From assembly GCF_030815255.1 (NCBI RefSeq), contig NZ_JAUSWN010000004.1, forward strand, positions 62,001 through 126,000: a stretch of 64,000 nt of DNA. Reading direction: 5' to 3'. Positions 33,377 to 42,767 of the stretch are shown one piece after another (position 1 is the first letter of the stretch; every line of letters begins with the position of its first letter). The notes beneath the pieces were generated by a model, which was given only the letters and a program-made list of their open reading frames with translations, was not told the origin of the DNA and did no database searches. This DNA is from Hathewaya limosa (GTDB lineage: Bacteria; Bacillota; Clostridia; Clostridiales; Clostridiaceae). Position numbers and translations under genes: made by a program.

Positions 33377-34711
33377 ATGAAAAATCTTATAAGCAAAGTT
33401 AAACCTAATAGTATTGCTGAGGAAGTAGGAATAGAAGTCGGAGATTTTCTTATTAGTATAGACGATACAGAGATTAAAGATATTATAGACTATAAATTTT
33501 TAACTACAGATGAAGAACTAGTTATTACTATAGAAAAATCTAATGGTGAGATTTGGGATATAGAAATTGAAAAAGATTATGATGAAGAAATAGGTATTGA
33601 GTTTCAGAAAAGTATTATGGATGGCGCTAGAAGCTGTATGAATAAATGTATTTTTTGCTTTATAGATCAAATGCCTAAAGGAATGAGAAAAACCCTATAT
33701 TTCAAAGATGATGATTCAAGATTATCTTTTTTACAAGGTAATTTTGTTACTCTTACCAATATGAAAGAGGAAGACATAGAAAGAATCATAAAATATAAAA
33801 TTAGTCCTATTAATATATCTATACATACTACAAATCCCGAATTAAGAAAAAAGATGTTGAATAATAGATTTGCAGGTAAAGCTTATGATTATATGAAGAG
33901 ATTTGCAGAAGCAGGAATAATTATGAATTGTCAATTAGTGCTTTGTCCTGGAATTAATAATGGAGAAGAGTTTTATAGAACAATTAATGATTTATATAAG
34001 TTATATCCTTATGTGAATGATATAGCAGCAGTTCCAGTAGGGGTTACTAAGTTTAGAGAAGGATTGTTTGAACTTAAAACTTATACAAAAGAAAGTGCTA
34101 AGAAAGAAATTGAAGATTTAAAGCCTATGCAAGAAAAATTTATGAAGGAAATACAAACTCCTTTTGTTAGACTTTCTGATGAGTTTTATGTTTTGGCAGG
34201 TGAAGAGGTACCAAATTATGATTTCTATAATGGATTTGGACAATTAGAAGATGGAATTGGTATGATAAGAATTCTTAGACATAATATACATAATAGTTTA
34301 GATAATTTAAATCTAAACAAAAAAGGAAGCTTTACTGTAGTAACTGGAGTTTCCGCTTATAATGAAATTAATAACATATGTAAGAGTATTAAGGATAGAA
34401 ATCCTAATATAAAAATTGAAGTTAAAAAAATTATAAATTATTTTTTTGGAGAAACTATTACGGTAGCAGGATTATTAACAGGGAAAGATATTATGGAACA
34501 GCTTAAAAAAGGAGAAATTGGGGATAATATAATTTTGCCTAATAATGTAATTAGAAAAGGCTACGAACTTAGTGATGATAATAAACAAATTCTCTTAGAT
34601 GATTATACTATTGAGGACTTACAAAAAGAACTTGATAGAAAGATAATTTTATGTGATTATACAGGAGAAGATTTAATTAATATAATTAATGAATATAGTG
34701 AGGAGGAATAA
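33377..34711 (+). CDS. DUF512 radical SAM protein with PDZ domain
   Basis: A 444-residue protein. The N-terminal 70 residues form a PDZ-like domain (ISKVKPNSIAEEVGIEVGD). The radical SAM region has the cluster motif CMNKCIFC, followed by FIDQMPKGMRKTLYFKDDD. The C-terminal part is the DUF512 domain. The substrate is unknown across the family, which is nearly universal in Clostridia and usually stands beside der. The stop is separated from the der start by two bases, so the genes are co-translated. GGAGG precedes the ATG. Possible roles proposed elsewhere (ribosome or tRNA maturation) are inference from this neighbour only. Confidence 0.88.
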   Translation: MKNLISKVKPNSIAEEVGIEVGDFLISIDDTEIKDIIDYKFLTTDEELVITIEKSNGEIWDIEIEKDYDEEIGIEFQKSIMDGARSCMNKCIFCFIDQMPKGMRKTLYFKDDDSRLSFLQGNFVTLTNMKEEDIERIIKYKISPINISIHTTNPELRKKMLNNRFAGKAYDYMKRFAEAGIIMNCQLVLCPGINNGEEFYRTINDLYKLYPYVNDIAAVPVGVTKFREGLFELKTYTKESAKKEIEDLKPMQEKFMKEIQTPFVRLSDEFYVLAGEEVPNYDFYNGFGQLEDGIGMIRILRHNIHNSLDNLNLNKKGSFTVVTGVSAYNEINNICKSIKDRNPNIKIEVKKIINYFFGETITVAGLLTGKDIMEQLKKGEIGDNIILPNNVIRKGYELSDDNKQILLDDYTIEDLQKELDRKIILCDYTGEDLINIINEYSEEE

Positions 34712-34713
34712 AT

Positions 34714-36042
34714 ATGGCAAAACCTATCGTTGCTATTGTAGGAAGACCTAATGTAGGTAAATCTACATTATTTAATAAATTAGCAGGAAAAAGAATAGCT
34801 ATAGTAGAAGATACACCAGGAGTTACAAGAGACAGAATTTATGCAGAATCAGAGTGGTTAAATCACAAATTTACAATGATTGATACAGGTGGTATAGAAC
34901 CTAAATCAGAGGATATAATTTTCTCACAAATGAGAAGACAGGCTGAAATGGCTATAGAAACAGCAGATGTTATAATGTTCCTAGTTGATGGAAAGCAAGG
35001 TCTAACAGATTCAGATAATGAAGTTGCACAAATGCTTAGAAAAAGTAAAAAACCTATAGTTTTAGTTGTTAATAAGGTTGATAGAGTAGAGTTAGAAGAT
35101 AGTATGTATGAATTTTATAATTTAGGTTTAGGTGAGCCTATACCAATTTCAGCTAATCAGGCACTAGGTTTAGGAGATATGCTTGATGAAGTAGTTTCTC
35201 ATTTTGAAGCTATAGAAGCTTTAGAAGAGGAAGAAGAGGATATTGTTAAGATTGCTGTTATAGGAAAGCCTAATGTAGGAAAATCTTCTTTAATAAATAG
35301 AATTTTAGGCCAAGACAGAAATATAGTAAGTAATATACCAGGAACTACTCGTGATGCTGTTGATAGCTATGTTGAAACAGAAGAAGGAAAATTTGTCTTA
35401 ATAGATACAGCTGGTATTAGAAGAAAGAGTAAAGTAAAAGAAGAGATAGAAAGATATAGTGTAATCAGAAGTTTAGCTTCTGTTGAGAGAGCTGATGTTT
35501 GTATATTAGTTATAGATGCAGAAGAAGGACTAACAGATCAAGATGAAAAAATCATTGGATTTGCTCATGAACAAAATAAAGCTATTTTAGTTGTAGTAAA
35601 TAAATGGGATTTAGTTGAAAAAGATAATAAGACCTTAGATATATACACAAAACAATTAAAACAAGGATTAAACTTTATGAACTATGCAGAGTACCTATTT
35701 ATATCAGCTAAAACTGGTCAAAGAGTAAATAGAGTGTTACAAAAAGTAAAAGAATGTTATGAGAGCTATTCATTTAGAGTTCAAACAGGTCTTTTAAATG
35801 ATGTAATAAATAGAGCGCTTATGATGAAAGAGCCACCAGTAATTTGTGGTAGAAGATTAAAGATATTCTATGTAACTCAAGTTGGTGTAAAACCACCTAC
35901 ATTTGTATTCTTTGTAAATAATCCGGAGCTTGTACATTTCTCTTATAGAAGATATTTAGAAAATCAATTAAGAGACGGATTTGATTTTAAAGGTACAGGA
36001 ATTAAATTTATATTCAGAGAGAGGAATGATAAGAATGATTAA
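34714..36042 (+). CDS. der: Ribosome-assembly GTPase Der (EngA)
   Basis: A 442-residue protein with two tandem GTPase domains and a KH-like C-terminal domain. The first has GRPNVGKSTL, DTPGVTRDR and NKVD, and the second has GKPNVGKSSL, GTTRDAVDS, DTAGIRRKSK and NKWD. Der is required for 50S subunit assembly. The gene directly follows the DUF512 gene and its end overlaps the gpsA start by eight bases. Length is standard. Confidence 0.98.
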   Translation: MAKPIVAIVGRPNVGKSTLFNKLAGKRIAIVEDTPGVTRDRIYAESEWLNHKFTMIDTGGIEPKSEDIIFSQMRRQAEMAIETADVIMFLVDGKQGLTDSDNEVAQMLRKSKKPIVLVVNKVDRVELEDSMYEFYNLGLGEPIPISANQALGLGDMLDEVVSHFEAIEALEEEEEDIVKIAVIGKPNVGKSSLINRILGQDRNIVSNIPGTTRDAVDSYVETEEGKFVLIDTAGIRRKSKVKEEIERYSVIRSLASVERADVCILVIDAEEGLTDQDEKIIGFAHEQNKAILVVVNKWDLVEKDNKTLDIYTKQLKQGLNFMNYAEYLFISAKTGQRVNRVLQKVKECYESYSFRVQTGLLNDVINRALMMKEPPVICGRRLKIFYVTQVGVKPPTFVFFVNNPELVHFSYRRYLENQLRDGFDFKGTGIKFIFRERNDKND

Positions 36043-37039
36043 AGCTACATTTCTCGGAGGGGGCAGTTTTGGAACTGCTCTCTCTACTGTATTAGCTAAA
36101 AGAGATGATTTAGATATTGTTATTTGGGATAGAAATGAAAATGTAATTAATGATATAAATTTAAAACATGAAAATTCTAAATATTTAAAAAATATTCAAT
36201 TATCTTGTAAAATTAAAGGCCAAAAAGATCTAAAAACTGCGGTGGAAGGTGCAAAATTTTTAATTTTGTCTCTTCCATCTCATGTTATAAGGGAATATAG
36301 TAAAAAGATCAGACCTTTTATATCTAAAGATACAATTATTATTAGTATTGCTAAAGGATTAGAACAAGGAACTTTAAAGAGAATGTCCGAGATAATTTCA
36401 GAGGAGGTTCCTAATAATCCTGTAGTTATATTATCAGGACCAAGTCATGCCGAAGAGATAAGTATAGGTATTCCAACAGTTATTGTAGCATCTTCTAAAG
36501 ATAAAAAGTACTCTCAAGAAGTTCAAGATCTTTTTATGAATAAAGATTTAAGAGTATATACTAATGATGATTTAGTAGCTGTTGAATTAGGGGGTGCTGT
36601 TAAAAATATTATAGCATTAGCCGCAGGAATTTTAGATGGTATGGGATATGGGGATAATGCTAAAGCTGCGTTGATGACAAGAGGTATGAGTGAAATTATC
36701 AGAATAGGTGTTAAATTGGGTGGTGATTTAAAAACTTTTTATGGTTTGACTGGTATGGGAGATTTAATAGTTACTTGTACTAGTGTTCATAGTAGAAATA
36801 GAAGGGCAGGAATTTTAATAGGACAAGGTATGAGTATGGAAGAAGCTTGTAAAGAGGTTAATATGGTTGTAGAAGGAGTAAAAGCCTGTAAAGCTATATA
36901 TGAATTAAGAGAACAAATAAATGTTTCTATGCCTATTACAGAGGCTTTATATGATGTATTGTATAAAGGAGCTAATGTAAAGGAATGTATACAAGAATTA
37001 ATGACAAGAGAAAAAAAAGATGAAATTATAGATTTTTAA
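36035..37039 (+). CDS. gpsA: Glycerol-3-phosphate dehydrogenase [NAD(P)+]
   Basis: A 334-residue enzyme that reduces dihydroxyacetone phosphate to sn-glycerol-3-phosphate for phospholipid synthesis. The dinucleotide-binding motif is LGGGSFGTALS, LSGPSHAEEI is next, and the catalytic region includes ELGGAVKNIIALAAGI with the active-site lysine, then GLTGMGDLIVTCTS. ATG 36035 gives the canonical N-terminus and has GAGAGG ten bases upstream; in-frame upstream starts lie within der. plsY, which often lies between der and gpsA in relatives, is absent here. Confidence 0.96.
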   Translation: MIKATFLGGGSFGTALSTVLAKRDDLDIVIWDRNENVINDINLKHENSKYLKNIQLSCKIKGQKDLKTAVEGAKFLILSLPSHVIREYSKKIRPFISKDTIIISIAKGLEQGTLKRMSEIISEEVPNNPVVILSGPSHAEEISIGIPTVIVASSKDKKYSQEVQDLFMNKDLRVYTNDDLVAVELGGAVKNIIALAAGILDGMGYGDNAKAALMTRGMSEIIRIGVKLGGDLKTFYGLTGMGDLIVTCTSVHSRNRRAGILIGQGMSMEEACKEVNMVVEGVKACKAIYELREQINVSMPITEALYDVLYKGANVKECIQELMTREKKDEIIDF

Positions 37040-37116
37040 ATTATAAGATCTCCTAATAAATATTATACTATCATTGATATGAAAAACTAGTTTATTATTT
37101 TTATTAGATAACATAC

Positions 37117-37176
37117 GAAAAACTCCTTGTTAATGGTTGTTTGGTCACTTCCATTTAAACACAAGGAGGTTTTTTC
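37117..37176 (+). terminator. Two-tier terminator after gpsA
   Basis: GAAAAACTCCTTGT (37117-37130) pairs with ACAAGGAGGTTTTTTC (37161-37176), with a second inner AATGG/CCATT helix. It is the only clear structure in the 313-base gap before spoIVA; the rest is AT-rich sequence with no gene visible. Confidence 0.8.
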
Positions 37177-37352
37177 TTATTAAACTTTTATCAATTAAAA
37201 AATGTTAATATAAAATAATTTCTTTAATACAATACTAGAAATATACGTTGCTATATTTTAATATAAATAAAAATATTTTTTAAAGAGGTTATAAATAAAT
37301 TTATTCTTCAATATATATATATTGATAAAAAGCAAATGGGAGGGTGTATATA

Positions 37353-38831
37353 TTGGAGAATTTTGATATATATAAAGATATTGCAGAAAGAACCGAGGGG
37401 GACATATATGTTGGTGTAGTTGGTCCCGTTAGAACGGGAAAATCAACGTTTATCAAAAGATTTATGGATCTTATGGTAATACCGAACATAGAAAATCCTC
37501 ATAAAAAAGAACGTGCTAAGGATGAACTTCCTCAAAGTGCTTCAGGAAAAACTATTCATACAACAGAACCTAAATTTGTACCTAATGAAGCTGTAGAAAT
37601 TTCTTTTGATGAAAGTACAAAATTAAAAGTTAGAATGGTGGACTGTGTTGGATATATAGTTAAGGGGGCGTTAGGTTATAAAGAAGGGGAAGGTCATAAG
37701 ATGGTAAATACACCTTGGTATGATTATGAAATTCCCTTTGAAGAAGCCGCTGAAATTGGTACTAAAAAAGTTATAAATGAACATTCTACTATAGGTATAG
37801 TAGTAACTACAGATGGGTCTATAACAGGTATACAACGAGAAGAATATCTAGAGGCTGAGGAAAGAGTTATTAATGAGTTAAAAGTTATTAATAAACCTTT
37901 TATAGTAGTATTAAATAGTAAAAATAGTACTGCACCTGAAACTTTAGAATTGAAAAAAAATATGGAAGAAAAATATGATATTCCAGTACAAGTTATAGAT
38001 GTTTTAAATATGACAGAAGAACATATAAAAGAGATTTTTGCTAAAGTATTAAAAGAATTCCCTGTAAAAGAGATAAAAATAAACATGCCATCATGGATTG
38101 AAAAATTATCTCCAGAACATTGGTTAAAAATAGACTTTTTAAATGTAGTAAAGGGTATGTGTAAAAATATATTTAAGTTAAGGGATATAAAAGAATCATT
38201 TAAAAGTGTAGAACAATGTGAATTTCTTCAAAATAATCTTTTAAAAGAAGTTAATATGGGAGATGGTACGGCAACAATGGTACTTAATCCTAAGGGGGAT
38301 TTGTTTTACAAAGTTTTAAGTGAAGTAGGTCAATGTGAAATTAATGGAGAAAGTGATTTGTTAGGTATAATAAAAGAATTTCATGAGGCGAAGGTTGAGT
38401 ATGATAAGATTAAAGATGCCTTAAGAGATGTTAAAGAAACAGGATATGGTCTTGTAGCACCTCAACTTTCAGAAATGAGATTAGAAGAACCTAAAATTGT
38501 GAAACAAGGTAATAGATATGGCGTTAAGTTAAAGGCCAGTGCACCTTCTCTTCATTTAATTAAGGCCGATATAGAGACAGAGGTATCCCCAATAATGGGA
38601 ACAGAAAAACAAAGTGAAGAATTAGTAAAATCTTTGTTAGAACAATTTGAGAATGATCCATCAGAAATTTGGCAAAGTAATATGTTTGGAAAATCTCTTG
38701 AAGTATTAGTAAAAGAAGGATTACAAAAGAAATTATATAAAATGCCAGAAGATGTTCAAACTAAAATACAAAAAACTTTAGAAAAGATTATTAATGAAGG
38801 TAATGGCGGATTAATTTGTATAATTTTATAA
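37353..38831 (+). CDS. spoIVA: Stage IV sporulation protein A (spore coat ATPase)
   Basis: A 492-residue ATPase that polymerises on the outer forespore membrane as the foundation of the coat. The P loop is GPVRTGKSTF (about 24-33); B. subtilis SpoIVA reads GAVRTGKSTF. DELPQSASGKTIHTTEPKFV is a family block, and the C-terminal IINEGNGGLICIIL is the membrane and SpoVM-associated tail. TTG 37353 was chosen because GGGAGGG lies nine bases upstream and it gives the family N-terminus (MENFDIYKDIAERT) and the same length as the Bacillus protein. The matching spoVM microprotein gene lies at 56809. Confidence 0.97.
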   Translation: MENFDIYKDIAERTEGDIYVGVVGPVRTGKSTFIKRFMDLMVIPNIENPHKKERAKDELPQSASGKTIHTTEPKFVPNEAVEISFDESTKLKVRMVDCVGYIVKGALGYKEGEGHKMVNTPWYDYEIPFEEAAEIGTKKVINEHSTIGIVVTTDGSITGIQREEYLEAEERVINELKVINKPFIVVLNSKNSTAPETLELKKNMEEKYDIPVQVIDVLNMTEEHIKEIFAKVLKEFPVKEIKINMPSWIEKLSPEHWLKIDFLNVVKGMCKNIFKLRDIKESFKSVEQCEFLQNNLLKEVNMGDGTATMVLNPKGDLFYKVLSEVGQCEINGESDLLGIIKEFHEAKVEYDKIKDALRDVKETGYGLVAPQLSEMRLEEPKIVKQGNRYGVKLKASAPSLHLIKADIETEVSPIMGTEKQSEELVKSLLEQFENDPSEIWQSNMFGKSLEVLVKEGLQKKLYKMPEDVQTKIQKTLEKIINEGNGGLICIIL

Positions 38832-38836
38832 AGTTA

Positions 38837-38877
38837 ATAATAAAACACTTTGTTTTTACAAAGTGTTTTATTATTTT
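38837..38877 (+). terminator. Terminator after spoIVA
   Basis: AATAAAACACTTTGT pairs with ACAAAGTGTTTTATT around TTTT, followed by ATTTT. Confidence 0.9.
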
Positions 38878-38936
38878 AAAAAAAGTATGAAAATGATGAA
38901 AAGTATCAAAAAAGAATAAAAATTTAATTTTATTCC

Positions 38937-38965
38937 ATGACATAGTTAAAAGGTAGATATATAAT
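38937..38965 (+). promoter_or_regulatory. Sigma-A promoter for asparaginase
   Basis: ATGACA (38937-38942, one mismatch), a 17-base spacer and a perfect TATAAT (38960-38965), ending 47 bases before the start codon. Confidence 0.7.
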
Positions 38966-39012
38966 TAGATTGTATGAAATTAATAATTGAAAAACAGGAG
39001 GGGATTTTAGGT

Positions 39013-39996
39013 ATGAAAAAGGTTGCTATAGTATTTAATGGGGGAACTATAAGCATGAGAGTTGATCCTAAACTTCAAGCAGCAGTACCTACTTTAGATG
39101 GTGAACAAATAATGTCAATGGTAACAGGAATTGAAGAATATGCGGAAATTGAAACATATACTTTTTCAAGTTTACCAAGCCCACATGTTACTCCAAAGCT
39201 TATGATGGAGTTATCAGCCTATATACAAAAACTTTTAAATAGGGAAGATATTGTAGGAGTTGTAACTACTCATGGAACAGATAGCCTAGAAGAAACAGCA
39301 TATTTTTTAGATTTAACTTTAAATTCTAATAAACCGGTAATTGTTACAGGATCTATGAGAAATAGTTCAGAGTTAGGATATGATGGTCCTGCTAATTTAG
39401 CTGCATCTATATGCACCGCTATTTCGGAAGAAGCCAAAGGTAGAGGGGTTTTAGTGTGCTTAAATGATGAAATAAATTGTGCATCAGAGGTTACAAAGGA
39501 ACATTCTATGCATTTAAATACATTTAAGAGTCCTGAATTTGGACCAGTAGGTATTGTAGATAATAATGAGGCCATATTCTACAGAGATAATCTTAATAAA
39601 CAAAAAGTTTTAACAGACAAAATAGAAACTAAGGTAGATTTGATTAAAGCCGCTGCAGGGATGGATGGTAAGTTCATAGATTTTGCTGTAAGTGAAGGAA
39701 GCAAAGGAATAGTTATAGAAGCTATGGGAAGAGGAAATTTACCTCCTAAAATGGCTGAAGCTGTAGAAAGAGCCATGGCAAAGGATGTAATAGTAGTAAT
39801 GGTGTCTAGATGTTTTAAAGGAAGGGTACTAGATAGTTATGGATATAAAGGTGGAGGAAAAGAATTAAGAAATGCTGGGGTTATATTTGGAGACAGGCTT
39901 CCAGGGCAAAAAGCAAGAATAAAATTAATGGTAGCCCTTGGTAGAACTACAGATAAAGAAGAAATAAGGAAAATATTTGAGCAGGATATATATTAA
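39013..39996 (+). CDS. L-asparaginase (cytoplasmic)
   Basis: A 327-residue type II-fold asparaginase that hydrolyses L-asparagine to aspartate and ammonia. The catalytic residues fall at the same numbers as E. coli AnsB: Thr12 in NGGTIS, Thr89-Asp90 in THGTDS, and Lys162 in SEVTKEH. There is no signal peptide, so the enzyme stays in the cytoplasm. ATG 39013 follows AGGAGGGG by eight bases; an in-frame upstream ATG at 38974 lacks a site. The gene is a single-gene unit with its own promoter and sits alone between spoIVA and the purine permease. Confidence 0.94.
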   Translation: MKKVAIVFNGGTISMRVDPKLQAAVPTLDGEQIMSMVTGIEEYAEIETYTFSSLPSPHVTPKLMMELSAYIQKLLNREDIVGVVTTHGTDSLEETAYFLDLTLNSNKPVIVTGSMRNSSELGYDGPANLAASICTAISEEAKGRGVLVCLNDEINCASEVTKEHSMHLNTFKSPEFGPVGIVDNNEAIFYRDNLNKQKVLTDKIETKVDLIKAAAGMDGKFIDFAVSEGSKGIVIEAMGRGNLPPKMAEAVERAMAKDVIVVMVSRCFKGRVLDSYGYKGGGKELRNAGVIFGDRLPGQKARIKLMVALGRTTDKEEIRKIFEQDIY

Positions 39997-40042
39997 AATA
40001 CGAACAATATAAGTGATAAAAAAATAAATGTTCGAAAATCCA

Positions 40043-40071
40043 TTGACAACGTAATATTAATTTGATAAGAT
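40043..40071 (+). promoter_or_regulatory. Promoter of the riboswitch-permease unit
   Basis: A perfect TTGACA (40043-40048), a 17-base spacer and TAAGAT (40066-40071). Transcription would begin just before the riboswitch aptamer. Confidence 0.7.
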
Positions 40072-40098
40072 TTAATTAATAAAACAAGCGAATAACTT

Positions 40099-40165
40099 GC
40101 TTATATAATACTGAAAATATGGTTCAGTAGTTTCTACCGAATACCTTAAATATTCGACTATAGGC
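40099..40165 (+). ncRNA. Guanine (purine) riboswitch aptamer
   Basis: All elements of the purine aptamer can be read. P1 is GCTTATA (40099-40105) with TATAGGC (40159-40165). P2 is CTGAA/TTCAG, with the ATATGG loop element. The core GTTTCTACC-type segment (here GTAGTTTCTACC) follows. P3 is CGAATA/TATTCG with CCTTAAA in its loop. The junction ends GACTAT, where the C at the ligand-pairing position (position 74 in xpt) specifies guanine or hypoxanthine instead of adenine. It precedes a terminator and an NCS2 purine permease, the expected target, so ligand binding should switch transcription off. Confidence 0.95.
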
Positions 40166-40218
40166 TTGTCTTTGGTAATATATAAATTTTGTTTGTAAAT
40201 AATTAAATTTATATAAAT

Positions 40219-40256
40219 AAAAAACCTTAAGATAGGACTATCTTAAGGTTTTTATT
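40219..40256 (+). terminator. Riboswitch expression-platform terminator
   Basis: AAAACCTTAAGATA (40221-40234) pairs with TATCTTAAGGTTTT (40239-40252), then TATT. It lies between the aptamer and the permease start, the usual place for a guanine-triggered terminator. Confidence 0.88.
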
Positions 40257-40276
40257 ATTTTATGGAGGGTATGTTA

Positions 40277-41635
40277 ATGGAAAAAATTTTTAAACTTAGG
40301 GAAAATAGTACAGATACTAAGAAAGAAATAATAGGGGGGATTACAACTTTTTTAACTATGGCGTATATTATTGCTGTAAATCCTAGTATTTTAAGTGTGA
40401 CAGGTATGGATAAAGGAGCATTAGTTACAGTAACATGCATAACAGCGGCAATTATCACTATTTTTATGGGGGTATATGCTAACTTACCTTTTGCCTTGGC
40501 ATCTGGTATGGGATTAAATGCTTATTTTGCTTTTTCAGTTTGTTCTAAAGATGGTATGAATATACCTTGGCAGGTGGCTTTAACAGCAGTGTTTGTTGAA
40601 GGTATCATATTTATAGTGTTATCAGTAACTAATGTCAGGGAGAAAGTAGCTAATTGTATTCCTAAAAATATGAAGTTAGCCGTAACGGCTGGGATAGGTT
40701 TATTTATAGCTTTTATAGGATTTTGTAATGCAGGTATAGTTGTAGCAAATAAATCAACAAAAGTATCTATTGGTGTTTTAACTTCACCTACTGTATTAAT
40801 AGCTTTAGTGGGAATTTTAGTTATTGTAATATGCAGTGTAAAGAATATAAAAGGAAGTATTTTACTTGGTATATTAAGTAGTACTATAGTAGCATGGATA
40901 TATGCTTTAGTACTCCCAGAAATGGCAGCTAAGCATATGATTTTTGTACCAAATAAAATATTTGAGTGTACAAGTATAAAACCAATTGCATTCAAATTAG
41001 ATTTTTCATATATGGCGGATACAAAAATGTTAGGAAATTTTATAGTTGTAATATTTTCATTTTTATTTGTAGATTTCTTTGATACGGTTGGAACTTTAGT
41101 TGGTGTAGCTTCAAAAGTAGGTATGGTAGATAAAGATGGACATGTGAAAAATGCAGGAAAGGCGCTTTTAGTAGACGCTATAGGTACAACTTTTGGTGCT
41201 GTTTTGGGTACATCTACAGTAACAACATTTGTAGAAAGTTCTTCTGGTGTTGCAGAAGGGGCTAGGACCGGATTAGCATCTATTGTTACTGGAATACTTT
41301 TTTTTATTGCAATGTTCTTTTCACCATTATTTACAAGTATACCTGCTTGTGCTACAGCCCCAGCACTAATTATGGTGGGATTTTTTATGATGCAAAATAT
41401 TGTTAAAATTGATTTAAATGATTTTACAGAGGGTGTACCAGCATTTTTAACTATAGCACTTATGCCATTGACATATAGTATAGGCGATGGATTAACAATT
41501 GGACTATTTTCTTATGCACTTATAAATGGAATATATAATATTATGCAAAAAATAAAAGGGCAAGAAAGAAAAGATGTTTCACCTGTAATTTATATTTTAG
41601 CAATTTTATTTATATTAAAATTCATATTCCTATAA
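40277..41635 (+). CDS. pbuG: NCS2 family guanine/hypoxanthine permease
   Basis: A 452-residue membrane protein with about 12 to 14 hydrophobic segments of the AzgA-like nucleobase transporters. GGITTFLTMAYIIAVNP near the N-terminus and ASGMGLNAYFAF follow the family, with DFFDTVGTLVGVASK and GTSTVTTFVESSSGVAEGARTG further on. The start ATG 40277 follows GGAGGG, while the ATG at 40262 contains this site. The riboswitch with a guanine-type junction supports guanine/hypoxanthine as substrate. It is transcribed alone and closed by a terminator. Symbol given by family and control, not by proven substrate. Confidence 0.9.
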   Translation: MEKIFKLRENSTDTKKEIIGGITTFLTMAYIIAVNPSILSVTGMDKGALVTVTCITAAIITIFMGVYANLPFALASGMGLNAYFAFSVCSKDGMNIPWQVALTAVFVEGIIFIVLSVTNVREKVANCIPKNMKLAVTAGIGLFIAFIGFCNAGIVVANKSTKVSIGVLTSPTVLIALVGILVIVICSVKNIKGSILLGILSSTIVAWIYALVLPEMAAKHMIFVPNKIFECTSIKPIAFKLDFSYMADTKMLGNFIVVIFSFLFVDFFDTVGTLVGVASKVGMVDKDGHVKNAGKALLVDAIGTTFGAVLGTSTVTTFVESSSGVAEGARTGLASIVTGILFFIAMFFSPLFTSIPACATAPALIMVGFFMMQNIVKIDLNDFTEGVPAFLTIALMPLTYSIGDGLTIGLFSYALINGIYNIMQKIKGQERKDVSPVIYILAILFILKFIFL

Positions 41636-41668
41636 TATTAAAATTTATGTTAAAATAAAATATAAAAT

Positions 41669-41717
41669 TAACTCTCTTTATTTAGTAGGTTTATTTAATA
41701 AAGAGAGTTTTTATTTT
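41669..41717 (+). terminator. Terminator after the purine permease
   Basis: AACTCTCTTTATT (41670-41682) pairs with AATAAAGAGAGTT (41697-41709) and is followed by TTTATTTT. Confidence 0.88.
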
Positions 41718-41796
41718 GATAAATTGTAAACTATTTGTGTAAAATAGTTGATTTTTTTATGAAAATATGTTTTAAATAATATGATAAGAATAAAAT

Positions 41797-41826
41797 TTGA
41801 AATAAGTATTTTTTTTTATGTATAAT
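41797..41826 (+). promoter_or_regulatory. Sigma-A promoter for the yicC-remA-gmk operon
   Basis: TTGAAA (41797-41802), an 18-base spacer and a perfect TATAAT (41821-41826), 40 bases before yicC. Confidence 0.7.
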
Positions 41827-41866
41827 TTATAGTATATTTATAGACCATAATTGGAAGGTGAATAGT

Positions 41867-42748
41867 ATGGCAAATAGTATGACTGGGTTTGGTAGAGGTA
41901 CCAGCACAGATGGTGGTAAAACCTTTATAATAGAAATCAAAAGTGTAAATCATAGATTTCAAGAAGTATCGGTGAAACTTCCAAGAACATTTATGTCCTT
42001 AGAAGACAGGATAAGAACACAAGTTAAGAATTCTTTAAAAAGAGGAAAAGTAGATATATACATAACTCAGAAAGATTACGAAAAAGAATCTACTGAAGCT
42101 GTTTTAAATATTAGTTTGGCTGAAAGTTATTTAAAGTGTTTTAAAACCTTAAGCGAAAAATTTGGATTAAGAGATGATGTTACTGTAGGATCTATTTCAA
42201 GATACCCTGAAGTTATTTCATTAGAACAAAAAGAAGAAGATTTAGAAAAAGTGTGGGGCATTATGGAAAAAGCTTTACAACAAGCTATTGAAAATTTACT
42301 TTCTATGAGAAAACAAGAAGGTAAAAAATTAGAAGAGGATCTTTTAAACAAATGTACTCATATAACACAATTGGTAGATTCTGTAAAAGAAAGATCACCG
42401 CTAGTGGTTTTAGAATATAAAAATAAATTAAGTGCAAGATTAAAGGATTTAATGGATGAAGTGAAGAATTATGATGAGGGTAGAGTTGCTATGGAAATAG
42501 CTATATTTGCTGATAAGGCTAGTATAGATGAAGAAATAACAAGACTATATAGTCATGTTGAGCAAATTAAATCTACATTAAATTTAAATGAATCCATTGG
42601 AAGAAAATTAGATTTTATTGTACAAGAAATGAATAGAGAAGCAAATACTATTGCCTCAAAAGCAAATGACCTAGAAATATTAAATTATACTTTAGAACTT
42701 AAAAATGATATTGAAAAAATTAGAGAACAAGTACAAAATATTGAATAA
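41867..42748 (+). CDS. yicC: YicC family endoribonuclease (YloC-like)
   Basis: A 293-residue protein of the YicC/YloC family. The N-terminal SMTGFGRG and the C-terminal region (IVQEMNREANTIASKANDLEI...IREQVQNIE) are diagnostic. The family has ribonuclease activity linked to RNA turnover and stationary-phase survival in E. coli. ATG 41867 follows GGAAGG by nine bases and gives the usual N-terminus; GTG 41858 is an alternative. First of the yicC-remA-gmk-rpoZ-coaBC string shared with B. subtilis. Confidence 0.92.
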   Translation: MANSMTGFGRGTSTDGGKTFIIEIKSVNHRFQEVSVKLPRTFMSLEDRIRTQVKNSLKRGKVDIYITQKDYEKESTEAVLNISLAESYLKCFKTLSEKFGLRDDVTVGSISRYPEVISLEQKEEDLEKVWGIMEKALQQAIENLLSMRKQEGKKLEEDLLNKCTHITQLVDSVKERSPLVVLEYKNKLSARLKDLMDEVKNYDEGRVAMEIAIFADKASIDEEITRLYSHVEQIKSTLNLNESIGRKLDFIVQEMNREANTIASKANDLEILNYTLELKNDIEKIREQVQNIE

Positions 42749-42767
42749 TTACATGTAGGAGGGTTTT

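Noticed and set aside
37177..37352. Sigma-E promoter before spoIVA
   Set aside because: A sigma-E promoter is expected, but no convincing CATA-type -10 with a matching -35 could be found in this AT-rich stretch.
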